NCBI RefSeq assembly: GCF_002246015.1
Contig: NZ_NOLJ01000003.1
Location: forward strand, 765,371 to 829,370
Reading direction: 5' to 3'
DNA: 64,000 bases
Source of the DNA: Nostoc sp. 'Peltigera membranacea cyanobiont' 210A
GTDB taxonomy: Bacteria > Cyanobacteriota > Cyanobacteriia > Cyanobacteriales > Nostocaceae
A model generated the notes under the pieces. That model was not told where the DNA came from and searched no databases. It saw nothing but the letters and a program-made list of their open reading frames with translations. Positions 33,151-42,246 of the stretch are shown here, in pieces; the first letter of the stretch is position 1; each line of letters opens with the position of its first letter. A program made the translations under genes and the position numbers.

Positions 33151-33636
33151 TTAGTAAGTACGAAACCAAGCAACACCTATGGGAATTTCTGCATCGATGC
33201 CAACCTCTGTAGCTGAGAAGCTGTAGACAGAACCATTACCAAGATTGCGTCTTTTTATTCTTTTAAGGTCAATCTCCAACTTAGTGTTAGGAGCGACTGG
33301 TTCGGCGAAAGCTAGTAGTATTGTTTTACCGTTGACAGATACATTAGTGTTAATTTTCTGCCCCTTTTCATCCACGACATCGATATCCTGAATGTTATTA
33401 CTTATAGTTACATTGTCTGGAACTTTGACAAGTATTTGGGTAACAGCTTTGCTATTTTGGGGAACGTGTAAACGGAAAGTATGTCTAAAAATTCCCCAGC
33501 GTGTGGGAGGAAATTGTGAATTTCCATCAATATGGGGAACCCTACCATCATCTGTTCCAGCATTTGCATAGCTAGGAGCAATAATAACTGTGCTATTCAG
33601 AGTCAATACAATCGCGTAAATCAATGACCTCTTCAT
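33151..33636 (-). CDS. DUF2808 exported protein A
   Basis: 161 aa from ATG 33636, chosen because GGAG precedes it and a signal peptide follows (MKRSLIYAIVLTLNSTVIIA ... SYANA). The DUF2808 body includes HTFRLHVPQNSKAVTQILVK and GVAWFRTY. This is a cyanobacterial periplasmic family of unknown role. It is a paralogue of the gene at 33923, which lies 274 bp upstream, and each has its own TTTCAT box, so both likely respond to the same metal or stress signal. Confidence 0.8.
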   Translation of the reverse strand: MKRSLIYAIVLTLNSTVIIAPSYANAGTDDGRVPHIDGNSQFPPTRWGIFRHTFRLHVPQNSKAVTQILVKVPDNVTISNNIQDIDVVDEKGQKINTNVSVNGKTILLAFAEPVAPNTKLEIDLKRIKRRNLGNGSVYSFSATEVGIDAEIPIGVAWFRTY

Positions 33637-33871
33637 ATTTATCTCCAAAATAATTAAACCCGTTAGTTAAAGTGCAGGTTCATGCATTGTGAGTGAATCT
33701 GCTCTTAATAGATAGATTAAAACTTGGCAAAGCTATATTTAACTACCCCCCTTTGTACAGCCGTTACTCAGGAGAAGTAGGTAGTTAGCTTGCCCTTATC
33801 AAGTTCAAATCGTCGGTGATGTTTTTGCAAAAGAGGTATGCTACCTCTATCTACTAGCATGACAAGTCATC

Positions 33872-33888
33872 ATGAAATCAAGATGAAA
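33872..33888 (-). promoter_or_regulatory. TTTCAT-N5-TTTCAT box upstream of DUF2808 A
   Basis: Perfect repeat on the minus strand, 236 nt before the ATG at 33636. Confidence 0.6.
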
Positions 33889-33922
33889 TTTTAACAGTTA
33901 TACATTAAAATCTACAAATAAA

Positions 33923-34402
33923 TTAAAATGGAGAAAATTGAGCTATACCTACAGGAATCTCTACGTCATTACCAACGACTTTAGCCGAAAGATGGTAGAT
34001 GGAATTAGAACCAAGAATTGGTTGTTGTACTTTGTTGAGATTTATTTGCAACTTAGTAGTGCTAGAAGTAACTGGTTCAGGAAAATCTATAACAATTCTT
34101 TTACTCTTTAGAGAGATATTGATTTTGATTTTTTGACCTTTATCATCCAACACGTCAATATCATTACTTACAGCAACTGTGGATGGAGCATCAATAATTA
34201 GCTGGGAAAGAGCCTTACCATTTTTAGGAACGTGTAACTGGAATGTCTGTTTAACAAGTTGCCAGCCAGCAGGAGTAGACTGCAAACCATTGTCAATATT
34301 AGCAACCTTATTATTATCCGTTTTCGCATTTGCATAGCCAGCATAAATCAGAGCTGCGGTAGCTACACTACATACGGCAGCAGAAACCAGTGTTCTCTTC
34401 AT
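33923..34402 (-). CDS. DUF2808 exported protein B
   Basis: 159 aa, signal peptide MKRTLVSAAVCSVATAALIY with AGYANAK cleavage region. The DUF2808 body (QTFQLHVPKNGKALSQLIID, VEIPVGIAQFSPF) is collinear with protein A throughout, so the two arose by duplication. No metal-binding motif is evident. A TTTCAT box lies 91 nt upstream. Confidence 0.8.
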   Translation of the reverse strand: MKRTLVSAAVCSVATAALIYAGYANAKTDNNKVANIDNGLQSTPAGWQLVKQTFQLHVPKNGKALSQLIIDAPSTVAVSNDIDVLDDKGQKIKINISLKSKRIVIDFPEPVTSSTTKLQINLNKVQQPILGSNSIYHLSAKVVGNDVEIPVGIAQFSPF

Positions 34403-34492
34403 CTTGACTGTTAAATTAACAAACTATGTCAACTAGATTGAAGATTTATTCTTAACGAATGAACCTTTACAAAACCAGCTTGACAGGTCACT

Positions 34493-34509
34493 ATGAAATT
34501 AAGATGAAA
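34493..34509 (-). promoter_or_regulatory. TTTCAT-N5-TTTCAT box upstream of DUF2808 B
   Basis: Perfect repeat on the minus strand, 91 nt before ATG 34402. Confidence 0.65.
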
Positions 34510-34552
34510 TAACAGCTCAAAAAAAGAAATTTAAGATTGCAAAGCAGAAAGT

Positions 34553-34583
34553 AAAAAAATCCCGTTTTCATTAAGAGAACGGG
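34553..34583 (-). terminator. Rho-independent terminator
   Basis: Stem CCCGTT/AACGGG (34561-34583) followed on the minus strand by a seven-T run. It ends transcripts coming from 34744-35019. Confidence 0.7.
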
Positions 34584-34743
34584 GTCGAGGCTTTGTATGC
34601 AAAGATTTTTTTGTCTATCTGCTCATCAGTGTGGGTTCAATTACTCTAAGCACCCATAATCCTGATTAGACATCTCCAGAAATTAGGTTTTCACCTAGAC
34701 AGGATAATGGTTTGAGATTCTTTTTCGGAGATATCTATTAGGT

Positions 34744-35019
34744 TTAAAAGCGTACTGATAAGCCAATAAAAGGCTGGAAATCATCAGCCGCCTCCGTAGG
34801 CCTCATACCAAATGCAGTTTTGCCCCCGTCATTGCCCCAAAAGTTGACCTTCACACGAGCCGTAATGTCACCAAAGCCAGAACGTTCTTCTGTACCGCCT
34901 CCTTTTGGTTTAGTACGCTGAACTGTATAAACTTCCGGGATGACTTGCAAATCGACGTTATTAGTTAAACCAACTTTGAAGTTAGGAATGAAATAATTAA
35001 AAGTTTGGACTCGTATCAT
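34744..35019 (-). pseudogene. Outer-membrane channel fragment (phenol MetA-pathway/transporter type)
   Basis: 91 codons. VGLTNNVDLQVIPEVYTVQR and GFGDITARVKVNFWGNDGGK match the middle of a family of outer-membrane 'transporter' beta-barrels. The N-terminus (signal and first strands) is missing, and after KTAFGMRP the sequence jumps to a C-terminal strand FQPFIGLSVRF, so a 5' deletion and an internal deletion are likely. An ATG is available, but the product would not be exported. Confidence 0.6.
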
Positions 35020-35118
35020 TAGGTAGATGCCCTTACACCGACAATAGCCTAACGTGAATTATTAGAAGTATAACTACAGCTTTATAAATGATTCATTTAT
35101 TTAGTTAAGGAGAAAATT

Positions 35119-35169
35119 ATGACTACAACTACGAATCTATCCTTGAAACTAGCATTTAAGCTTGTTTAG
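35119..35169 (+). pseudogene. 16-codon ORF start with ribosome site
   Basis: MTTTTNLSLKLAFKLV then stop, behind AAGGAG at 35108. It looks like the truncated start of a gene whose body was lost, but is too short to name. Confidence 0.3.
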
Positions 35170-35301
35170 AATGCCTGCGTGACTGCGATCGCTACTACCC
35201 AAGCCTCATTAATAGGGAAATACAGGTGTAATTCCGTAGATGCTTTGGGCACATCTCATGCGATATTTTTGAAACCATTAAAAAGAATTTGGCAAAATCC
35301 C

Positions 35302-35333
35302 TTGACTCTCCAGCCAGCTAGAGAGTCTAAGAT
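35302..35333 (+). promoter_or_regulatory. MerR-type promoter upstream of copZ2/copA
   Basis: -35 TTGACT and -10 TAAGAT separated by 20 bp, with inverted repeat ACTCTC-N10-GAGAGT filling the spacer. Over-long spacers with such dyads are the hallmark of MerR-family (CueR-like) activation. The first downstream sequence is an HMA remnant, then copZ2 and copA. Confidence 0.7.
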
Positions 35334-35364
35334 GAATTCATGAAGTAAACATTTCAGACAATCT

Positions 35365-35454
35365 AAAGCTGTAACAGTTCGTGTACTTCCAGTTATGCCA
35401 TCTGAAACAGCAATCAAACAAGCGATGTCTATGACGGGCTATGACGCTCGTTAG
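35365..35454 (+). pseudogene. HMA-domain 3' remnant
   Basis: Reads KAVTVRVLPVMPSETAIKQA then MSMTGYDAR and stop, collinear with the second half of the CopZ-like protein at 35656 (ATVQADPK ... ETVIKEAITTAGYSVS). The CxxC half is absent. It sits directly behind the MerR-type promoter, so an older copZ copy probably occupied this place. Confidence 0.55.
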
Positions 35455-35560
35455 CGAGTGCGTCTCCAACAGGAGAAGACTCGCTAACGCAACTCTTGGA
35501 GACGCTACGCGTAGCTTGCTTCCCCGTAGGGGGACGCTATCGGCATCGCTAACTCTGGTT
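35440..35560. repeat. Dispersed palindromic repeats
   Basis: GACGCTCGTTAGCGAGTGCGTC, AGACTCGCTAACGC and GACGCTACGCGTAGC palindromes between the HMA remnant and copZ2. They separate the MerR-type promoter from the intact gene by about 320 bp. Confidence 0.6.
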
Positions 35561-35655
35561 ATCCTGCTAGCTAAAGCCGTAAACCATTTGAGTCTTCAAC
35601 TCCTGATTTTCTTAACTCCATCTTTTTACTATCCAAGTTCAAGGTTTTTAACATT

Positions 35656-35850
35656 ATGACACTCCAAATAAAAGTTCCTAATATGGCTTGCTCTGCTTGT
35701 GGAGACACCATTACTAAAGCAGTCTTGACTGTTGATCCTACTGCTACGGTTCAAGCAGATCCAAAAACGAAAATCGTCTTAGTAGATACAAATGCTGACG
35801 AAACAGTTATTAAGGAAGCAATTACTACTGCTGGCTATTCTGTCAGTTAA
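35656..35850 (+). CDS. Heavy-metal-associated (CopZ-like) chaperone 2
   Basis: 64-aa HMA domain with VPNMACSACGDTI (CxxC site) and the full fold to TTAGYSVS. A cytosolic Cu(I) carrier, next to its probable ATPase client CopA 158 bp downstream. Closely related to the chaperone at 22497. Confidence 0.9.
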   Translation: MTLQIKVPNMACSACGDTITKAVLTVDPTATVQADPKTKIVLVDTNADETVIKEAITTAGYSVS

Positions 35851-36008
35851 AAGCCATCAACAAAGGAAAGCAGAGCAAGGCAACGCCTAGTAAAGTTGCC
35901 TGAAAAGCACACAGGCAAAGCTAAGTATAACGGCACTCGGCTATTAATCACACCAAAACACCGTTTTTAGAACTCAGTTAAAGCAAGGGCTGAGGAGCAT
36001 ATTTAACT

Positions 36009-38270
36009 ATGGATACTCTGAGTCTTAAACTTCGAGGCATGAGTTGTGCCTCCTGTGCTAACAACATCGAAGAGGCAATCCGCTCTGTTCCAGGGGTGAG
36101 CGACTGTAACGTTAACTTTGGCGTGGAACAGGCTACTATTCAATACGATCGCAAACGCACTAATCTAGAAACAATCCAAGCCGCCATAGATGCTGCTGGA
36201 TACTCATCTTACCCACTCCAAGAACAAGAAATGATTACGGGAGAAGATGATGCCGAAAAAAACGCCCGTGAAGCAGAATTACGCATACTTACCCGTAAAA
36301 TTGTTGTAGGAGCAATCCTCAGCACTTTGCTTCTACTAGGGTCAATTTCTGCCATGACAGGGCTAAACCTGCCTGGGATTCGCGCATTATGGTTAGATAA
36401 TCCGTGGGTACAATTAGTACTGGCAACCCCTGTCTTATTCTGGTGCGGTGCAGACTTTTTTAAAAATGCCTGGAAAGCCTTTAAACGTCATACAGCAACA
36501 ATGGATACCTTGGTTGCGATGGGTACTGGTGCAGCGTATTTTTATTCACTCTTTGCTACTGTTTTTCCCGGATTTTTTACCTCTGCTGGATTAATGCCTG
36601 ATGTTTACTATGAAGCAGCAGCAGTAATTACCACCTTAATTCTGCTAGGCAGGCTATTTGAGAATCGGGCGAAAGGACAAACTTCTGAAGCTATCCGCAA
36701 ACTCATCGGTTTGCAAGCTAGAAATGCCAAAGTAATCCGAGATGGTCAAGAAATTGATGTTCCTATCCAGGAAGTTCAGATTGGTGATGTAATTTTAGTG
36801 CGTCCTGGCGAAAAAATTCCTGTTGATGGAGAAGTAGTAGAGGGTGCTTCCAACGTTGATGAAGCGATGGTGACTGGTGAGAGTTTGCCAGTCAAAAAGC
36901 AACCGGGGGATGAAGTGATTGGAGCCACAATTAACAAAACAGGTAGCTTTAAATTCCGAGCAACCCGCGTTGGTAAAGACACTTTTTTGTCTCAAATCGT
37001 CAAAATGGTGCAACAAGCTCAAGGCTCTAAAGCACCAATTCAACGTTTAGCAGATCAAGTAACGGGATGGTTTGTACCGGTAGTCATAGCCATTGCGATC
37101 GCAGCCTTCGTCATTTGGTTTAATGTTATGGGCAACTTGACATTAGCCCTAATCACCACAGTCGGAGTGCTAATTATCGCCTGTCCCTGTGCCTTGGGTT
37201 TAGCTACTCCAACTTCAGTAATGGTAGGAACCGGCAAGGGAGCAGAAAATGGTATTTTAATTAAAGGTGCTGAAAGTTTAGAACTCGCTCATAAAATCCA
37301 GACCATTGTGCTAGATAAAACTGGAACTTTAACACAGGGAAAACCCACTGTTACTGACTTTATGACTGTTAATGGTACAGCTAATAGTAACGAGTTAAAA
37401 CTTTTGCAATTGTCAGCGTCTCTAGAACGAAATTCAGAACATCCATTGGCTGAAGCGGTGGTTAGGTATGCCCAATCTCAGCAAGTGGAACTGACAGAGG
37501 CTAAGAAATTTGCAGCTAACGCGGGGAGTGGTGTTCAAGGCATTGTTTCAGACCATTTAGTACAAATTGGTACTCAACGTTGGATGGAAGAATTAAATAT
37601 CGACACCCACAATCTCCAAGAGCGTAAAACCTCTCTGGAAGCTGCTGGTAAAACAGCTATTTTAATTGCTGTGGATGGAACAATTCAAGGCTTGATGGGA
37701 ATTGCTGATGCACTTAAACCTTCTTCAGTAGCAGTTGTGAGAACGCTACAAAAGTTAGGTTTAGAGGTAGTTATGTTAACAGGGGATAATCGCAAAACAG
37801 CAGAAGCGATCGCTAGCGAAGTTGGTATCACACGAGTATTTGCAGAAGTTCGACCAGACCAGAAAGCGGCTCAAATACAGGCATTGCAAGCAGAGGGGAA
37901 AATCGTCGCAATGGTGGGTGATGGCATCAATGATGCGCCAGCACTGGCTCAAGCCAACGTGGGGATTGCAATTGGTACAGGGACAGATGTAGCGATCGCA
38001 GCCAGTGATATCACTCTGATTTCTGGAGATTTGCAAGGTATTGTCACCGCAATTCAATTGAGCCGCGCCACTATGCAGAATATCCGCCAAAATCTCTTCT
38101 TTGCCTTTATTTACAACGTGGCTGGGATTCCCATTGCTGCTGGAGTTTTGTTTCCGATCTTTGGTTGGCTACTCAACCCCATTATTGCAGGTGGGGCAAT
38201 GGCTTTTAGTTCCGTTTCTGTTGTTACGAATGCCTTACGCTTGCGTAACTTTCACCCCAAAAATATCTAA
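36009..38270 (+). CDS. copA: Copper-exporting P1B-1 ATPase CopA
   Basis: 753 aa. One N-terminal HMA domain (GMSCASC, Cys13/Cys16), eight predicted helices and transmembrane CPC site [13 protein letters not shown] (about 391). [11 protein letters not shown] (about 435), SEHPLAEAV and [13 protein letters not shown] are intact; the last helices carry [11 protein letters not shown] and MAFSSVSVV, the Asn/Tyr and Met/Ser sites expected for Cu(I). It pumps Cu(I) out of the cytoplasm. It is followed 22 bp later by a cupredoxin-like gene, probably the same transcript, under a MerR-type promoter at 35302. Confidence 0.95.
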   Translation: MDTLSLKLRGMSCASCANNIEEAIRSVPGVSDCNVNFGVEQATIQYDRKRTNLETIQAAIDAAGYSSYPLQEQEMITGEDDAEKNAREAELRILTRKIVVGAILSTLLLLGSISAMTGLNLPGIRALWLDNPWVQLVLATPVLFWCGADFFKNAWKAFKRHTATMDTLVAMGTGAAYFYSLFATVFPGFFTSAGLMPDVYYEAAAVITTLILLGRLFENRAKGQTSEAIRKLIGLQARNAKVIRDGQEIDVPIQEVQIGDVILVRPGEKIPVDGEVVEGASNVDEAMVTGESLPVKKQPGDEVIGATINKTGSFKFRATRVGKDTFLSQIVKMVQQAQGSKAPIQRLADQVTGWFVPVVIAIAIAAFVIWFNVMGNLTLALITTVGVLIIACPCALGLATPTSVMVGTGKGAENGILIKGAESLELAHKIQTIVLDKTGTLTQGKPTVTDFMTVNGTANSNELKLLQLSASLERNSEHPLAEAVVRYAQSQQVELTEAKKFAANAGSGVQGIVSDHLVQIGTQRWMEELNIDTHNLQERKTSLEAAGKTAILIAVDGTIQGLMGIADALKPSSVAVVRTLQKLGLEVVMLTGDNRKTAEAIASEVGITRVFAEVRPDQKAAQIQALQAEGKIVAMVGDGINDAPALAQANVGIAIGTGTDVAIAASDITLISGDLQGIVTAIQLSRATMQNIRQNLFFAFIYNVAGIPIAAGVLFPIFGWLLNPIIAGGAMAFSSVSVVTNALRLRNFHPKNI

Positions 38271-38292
38271 TAATTATGGAGGAATTTAGCAA

Positions 38293-38814
38293 ATGTTCAA
38301 TAAAAGTGAGATTTTTGGGAGCATTGCCGGGTTAGGACTTCTGTTTGGTACAGCATCAAGCGTAGCAACAGCACAAATACCAACCGAAATGCCCGTACAT
38401 TCATCAGAGCAGACCAGTCAATTTCGCCGTATTGAGCAACCACTAGCATTAAAAGTCGGCGTTACTTTGGGCGGTTTAGGATTAATTGGATTGGAACTGT
38501 GGTGGTTTCTATTCAGTAAAAATAAAGCCACAAAAGCTAATTCCAGCCAAGGAATACAAGAGCTAACAATTAATGTAGATGGAGGCTATGAACCTTCTCG
38601 TGTGATTGTAAAATCTGGTCAACCTGTACGGCTAAATTTCTTTCGCCGCGACCCCAGTAGCTGTTTGGAGAAAGTGTTACTACCTGATTTTCATATTGCT
38701 CAAGATTTAGCTCTCAATCATGTCACTCCCATTGAATTTACACCTTCCAAACCAGGTCAATATCAATTTACCTGTGGGATGAATATGTTTCGTGGTGTGG
38801 TGGAAGTTCAATAG
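38293..38814 (+). CDS. Membrane-anchored cupredoxin-like protein
   Basis: 173 aa with a strong GGAGG site. Signal-like N-terminus (to about residue 28), a second hydrophobic helix (about 55-75), then a cupredoxin fold: GGYEPSRVIVKSGQPVRLNF, a Cys in PSSCLEKVLLPDFHIAQD and the closing TCGMNMFRGVVEV. Cys, His and Met are available for a copper site of the EfeO/CopC-like cupredoxin type. Probably a periplasmic copper acceptor or sequestrant working with CopA. Confidence 0.82.
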   Translation: MFNKSEIFGSIAGLGLLFGTASSVATAQIPTEMPVHSSEQTSQFRRIEQPLALKVGVTLGGLGLIGLELWWFLFSKNKATKANSSQGIQELTINVDGGYEPSRVIVKSGQPVRLNFFRRDPSSCLEKVLLPDFHIAQDLALNHVTPIEFTPSKPGQYQFTCGMNMFRGVVEVQ

Positions 38815-38981
38815 AGAGGTAACAATAACCTTTTAATAATTATGTCTCGAAACATACAAAATGAAGGTGAATTTCTTATTAGGTGGGGACTAAAGATTAA
38901 AAACAAAGGCAATGCTATTTGTGCAAATTAAAAAGGCAACAGCTTACAAGCGATCGTTCTCAAACCAGAAAAACTTTTGAT

Positions 38982-39602
38982 TCAGCAACTAGCTGTTGCT
39001 ACCATCAATCCCCATATCAACCCGAAACGAACTTTATTAGCGCGACAAATGTTAAAACCTGCGGATGTAAGTAGCTGATGAAATTCAGCTTGGGAATAAC
39101 ACTGCTTGTATGCTGGATCAAAAACTTTCAGAATGATGTCGCATATTTGACACAATAAATAATCTCTGCACCAATCCAAAATCACTAATTTACCATCAGG
39201 CTTCAGAACCCTTTTCATTTCTGCTAATGCAGCGTCAGGCTCATCAAAATAGTGAAACGAACTAGCAGATATGACCACATCGAAACTGTTACTTGCAAAA
39301 GGTAATACTGAGGCTGGTGCGTTGTAAAACGAGACATTAGGGTAGTTACAACATTTTTGTTTAGCCATGAGTAGCATCTTGTCTGAAATGTCTACCCCAA
39401 CCATCTGTTGCATCGGCTGTTCAATTAAAATTAGCCGCTCAAACTCCCCTGTCCCACAAGCGATATCCAGTACAACATCTGACGGAGATATCTGTACCCA
39501 GCTTTTGAGAAATGACAACGTATTAGCAATGTAATTGCTCCAGCGTTGGTCATATATTGCTGCCAACCGATCGTACTGTTTGCGAACTTTAGTTTCGGTC
39601 AT
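38982..39602 (-). CDS. Class I SAM-dependent methyltransferase
   Basis: 206 aa. SAM motif I VLDIACGTGEFERLIL, then VGVDISDKMLLMAKQK, ISASSFHYFDEPDAAL and VLKPDGKLVILDW, the UbiE/type-11 layout. Substrate unknown. A Cys-rich stretch (CRDYLLCQICD) follows the core. It stands alone between the copA and merR-remnant regions. Confidence 0.85.
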   Translation of the reverse strand: MTETKVRKQYDRLAAIYDQRWSNYIANTLSFLKSWVQISPSDVVLDIACGTGEFERLILIEQPMQQMVGVDISDKMLLMAKQKCCNYPNVSFYNAPASVLPFASNSFDVVISASSFHYFDEPDAALAEMKRVLKPDGKLVILDWCRDYLLCQICDIILKVFDPAYKQCYSQAEFHQLLTSAGFNICRANKVRFGLIWGLMVATASC

Positions 39603-39713
39603 ACGGAAACTCTAGATTCTTTCATAAGCAAAAATACATACTTAAGTATAACGACTTCATAGTAGCCTGTGCGATCATCAAGGTTTCAGCATTGCTTTAA
39701 TATTTTTGATTAC

Positions 39714-39948
39714 TTACTGAATGATAGGACATATCGTATCCTTTCGTTTACCTGTAAACTTATCCCAACCTGAGAGTAAACCTGTTAGTTCATCTCTTAA
39801 AGTTAATAGCTCTTCAATCTGGTGATCAATTTCATTTACCTTATCTTCTAGCTTTTGTTTAACTTCACCACAAGGGAGTTTTCCTTGATCATATATATTA
39901 AGAATATCTCCGATCTCTTCAAGACTAAGACCAAGATTTTGCGCCCGT
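39714..39948 (-). pseudogene. MerR-family regulator, C-terminal fragment
   Basis: About 77 codons without a start, reading AQNLGLSLEEIGDILNIYDQ, KLPCGEVKQKLEDKVNEIDH, ELLTLRDELTGLLSGWDKF and ending TICPIIQ. This is the dimerisation helix and metal-loop part of a MerR regulator, with Cys at the two positions typical of metal sensors. The DNA-binding N-terminal half is gone, replaced at about 39949 by an RND-pump fragment on the other strand. Confidence 0.75.
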
Positions 39949-40319
39949 TAGTTTCTATTTTAGGGATTATCATTCTGTCAGGAATTGATGTGGCTGGAGC
40001 AATATTGCTGATTGATTTAATTTTGACAAAACGTCGGCAGAAAATTCCTAGAGATGTCGCTATTCGAGAAGTAGCCCCCATCAGACTCAAGCCGATTTTG
40101 ATGACAGTAATTATTACTTTAGTAATGATTATTCGACTTGCATTTTTCCCTGATACTGGAATGGATGCATACTCGCCAATCGCTACAGTCATTCTGGGAG
40201 GATTAAGCATTTCCACTCTACTCACTCTCATTGTTATTCCGGTTATGCATTCCGTAGTAGATGATGGAACTCAGTTATTTTCCCGTATTTTCAAGAAGCA
40301 GTACATAAGGAAACATTAA
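39949..40319 (+). pseudogene. RND efflux pump (HAE1/AcrB-like) C-terminal fragment
   Basis: Reads SILGIIILSGIDVAGAILLI, LKPILMTVIITLVMII and PIATVILGGLSISTLLTLIV, the last transmembrane helices of an RND pump, ending VIPVMHSVVDDGTQLF. The N-terminal ~900 residues are absent. The ORF technically starts at 39855, inside the reverse complement of the merR remnant, so the real fragment begins near 39949. Confidence 0.75.
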
Positions 40320-40340
40320 GGAAAATTTTGAATTTATTAC

Positions 40341-40372
40341 TTGACTCTCTACCCAACTGAAGGGTTTAGAAT
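40341..40372 (+). promoter_or_regulatory. MerR-type promoter upstream of the CKCC protein
   Basis: -35 TTGACT and -10 TAGAAT with a 20-bp spacer and inverted repeat ACTCT/AGGGT (imperfect), 53 nt before ATG 40425. Same architecture as at 35302 and 52346. Confidence 0.65.
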
Positions 40373-40424
40373 AACTTTAGTTTCAAGAAAATCTACTAGC
40401 TTGGCAACGTAATGGAAAGGAAAA

Positions 40425-40718
40425 ATGAACATTAATACAGGCGTTAAGACACTATTAAGTGGAGCCGTAGCTAGTTTTGTATTACTTACGTTAACCACTA
40501 CTGCTTCCTTTGCAAACACCCCCAAGGGAACTGTGACCCCGAATCAATCCGCCAGGGCTATAAACGAAGCAAAACTAATTCAAGTGCTGACCAGTCAAAG
40601 AACAGCGCCAACGAATCAAACGCCGCAGCAGCCAAACCAAACAGGATGTAAGTGTTGCCAAGCAATGATGAATAATAAGCCAGGAATGATGAACAACCAA
40701 GACAGTCCATCAAAATAG
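40425..40718 (+). CDS. Small exported Cys/Met-rich protein
   Basis: 97 aa. Signal peptide (about 1-30, ending SFANT), a Gln/Pro/Asn-rich linker, then the compact motif GCKCCQAMMNNKPGMMNNQ at the C-terminus. Three Cys and four Met in about 15 residues strongly suggest Cu(I) or Ag(I) binding. An AAGGAAAAA ribosome site precedes the ATG. It is transcribed from its own MerR-type promoter. I recognise no family. It is probably a periplasmic metal-buffering peptide (inference). Confidence 0.72.
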   Translation: MNINTGVKTLLSGAVASFVLLTLTTTASFANTPKGTVTPNQSARAINEAKLIQVLTSQRTAPTNQTPQQPNQTGCKCCQAMMNNKPGMMNNQDSPSK

Positions 40719-40986
40719 AGCTTGATAAATCCCTCGGTGAGAAACACATTTGAATTTGAAATGTTAGAAAAAATTAGGAATGTTTAGATAAGTTTCGCCG
40801 AGAAAGACTAGTGAACTCATGGCTAAGAAAGCCATCTTATGCTTGAACTAAGGAACTTAAGGTAAACCAGAATAACTATCGAACTCGTTCCTTTTATCCA
40901 AAAGCTCAAATCGTGCTTGCTTTTGCATTTCATCATAAGTCAACAGCTTTACTACAGCAGAAAACTTACTCAGGAGAAACACAATT

Positions 40987-42027
40987 ATGAGTCAGCCTGA
41001 CTCAAAAGACCACAACATGATGAAATGGATGGGAATTGCTATGGTGGCTTGCTGCGCCGTGCCCATAGCATTTTCCCTCTTTTTAGGCGGAGGCTTGGGG
41101 GTGTGGTTCGGTCGTTCTATCCAGCCACCTACTAGCAATCAGTCAAGCAACCAGCCACTATCCGCCAAGCAGTCAAACAACCAGCCTCAACCAAGGGCTG
41201 TAAATGTATCCTTAGAGAAAGCAGTCAATTGGCAATCAAATAATCACGTTCATGGTTTGACTGTGAATCGAGATAATCCCAACATTATTTATGTTGCAAG
41301 TCATAATGGACTCTTGCAACGTTCTGAAACTGGGGAATGGTTTTGGATGGGAAAAGAACGAGCTGATTATATGGGCTTTACTGCCGATCCAACTGACAGT
41401 AAACGCTTTTATTCCAGCGGACATCCGCATACAGGAGGTAATTTAGGATTCCAGATCAGTGAGAATCAAGGGCAAGATTGGAAACAGATTTCCATGCCTG
41501 GGGTAGATTTTCATGCAATAGCGATCGCACCGAGTAACCCCAATGTTTTTTATGGATGGCCCGCTTCTGGGGCGCAAGGGCTGCATACTTCTACTGATGG
41601 TGGTAAAACTTGGATTAAACCCCGCATCAAGGGATTAGGCGATGCTCCTTTTGACCTTGCAGTTGACCCGCGAAACCCTGAGCATTTGTTTGCAACTACC
41701 CGTTCAGGAATGTATGAAAGCACTAACAGCGGCAATGACTGGACGTTAGTAGCTAGTACACAGGAAGCTCCTGTTATCAGTTTGGCTCTGCAAAAAGAGG
41801 GTAACACTACTGTAATGTATGGCTATCGCTTTCTCAAGTCAGCACCGGGTGTTTATCGCAGCAGTGATGGTGGTAAAACGTGGGAGAAACTTTGGACCCA
41901 AACTAATGGTGTAGTTGTAAAACTAGCGATCGCCCCTAGCAATCCCCAAATATTTTATACGGTAAATCATAACAATGCTGTCTTTCAATCCCAAGATAGC
42001 GGCAAGACATGGAAAGAACTGAAATAA
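40987..42027 (+). CDS. Sialidase-fold (BNR/F510_1955-type) repeat protein
   Basis: 346 aa. Short cytoplasmic start (MMKWMGI), one helix (about 17-40) and a Ser/Gln/Asn linker. Then a beta-propeller with BNR-type repeats: TSTDGGKTW, STNSGNDW, SSDGGKTWEKL and SQDSGKTWKEL. It resembles the F510_1955 'glycosylhydrolase' family often found in metal islands, though no catalytic set is evident and a binding or assembly role in the periplasm is as likely. It follows the CKCC protein by 268 bp on the same strand. Confidence 0.8.
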   Translation: MSQPDSKDHNMMKWMGIAMVACCAVPIAFSLFLGGGLGVWFGRSIQPPTSNQSSNQPLSAKQSNNQPQPRAVNVSLEKAVNWQSNNHVHGLTVNRDNPNIIYVASHNGLLQRSETGEWFWMGKERADYMGFTADPTDSKRFYSSGHPHTGGNLGFQISENQGQDWKQISMPGVDFHAIAIAPSNPNVFYGWPASGAQGLHTSTDGGKTWIKPRIKGLGDAPFDLAVDPRNPEHLFATTRSGMYESTNSGNDWTLVASTQEAPVISLALQKEGNTTVMYGYRFLKSAPGVYRSSDGGKTWEKLWTQTNGVVVKLAIAPSNPQIFYTVNHNNAVFQSQDSGKTWKELK

Positions 42028-42200
42028 TTTTGAAGACTATCTACATAGCTATAATAACTTGAAATACTAATCGGTCAAATCTGCAATCAAGGCATTTTGA
42101 ACGTTAGGATTATTTGCAATTCAAATTGCAGTTCAGTCATGAGGCACTCGCCTATGAGTACAAAAGCCCAGCTTTCAGCCATTTTTAATAAGTTGATTTT

Positions 42201-42227
42201 AAGGGTGGGCAAGCAAAGCTTACCCTT
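42201..42227. terminator. Hairpin between convergent genes
   Basis: AAGGGT...AGC-AAA-GCT...ACCCTT stem between the plus-strand propeller gene and the minus-strand lipoprotein gene. Only short A/T tracts flank it; probably a bidirectional terminator. Confidence 0.5.
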
Positions 42228-42246
42228 AAATTTAGCCTAACTTAAA

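Noticed and set aside
38842..38931. 29-codon ORF after the cupredoxin gene
   Set aside because: No clear ribosome site, no recognisable sequence; likely chance.
39855..40319. A single 154-aa membrane protein
   Set aside because: The first ~31 codons are the reverse complement of the merR remnant; only the later part is RND-like.
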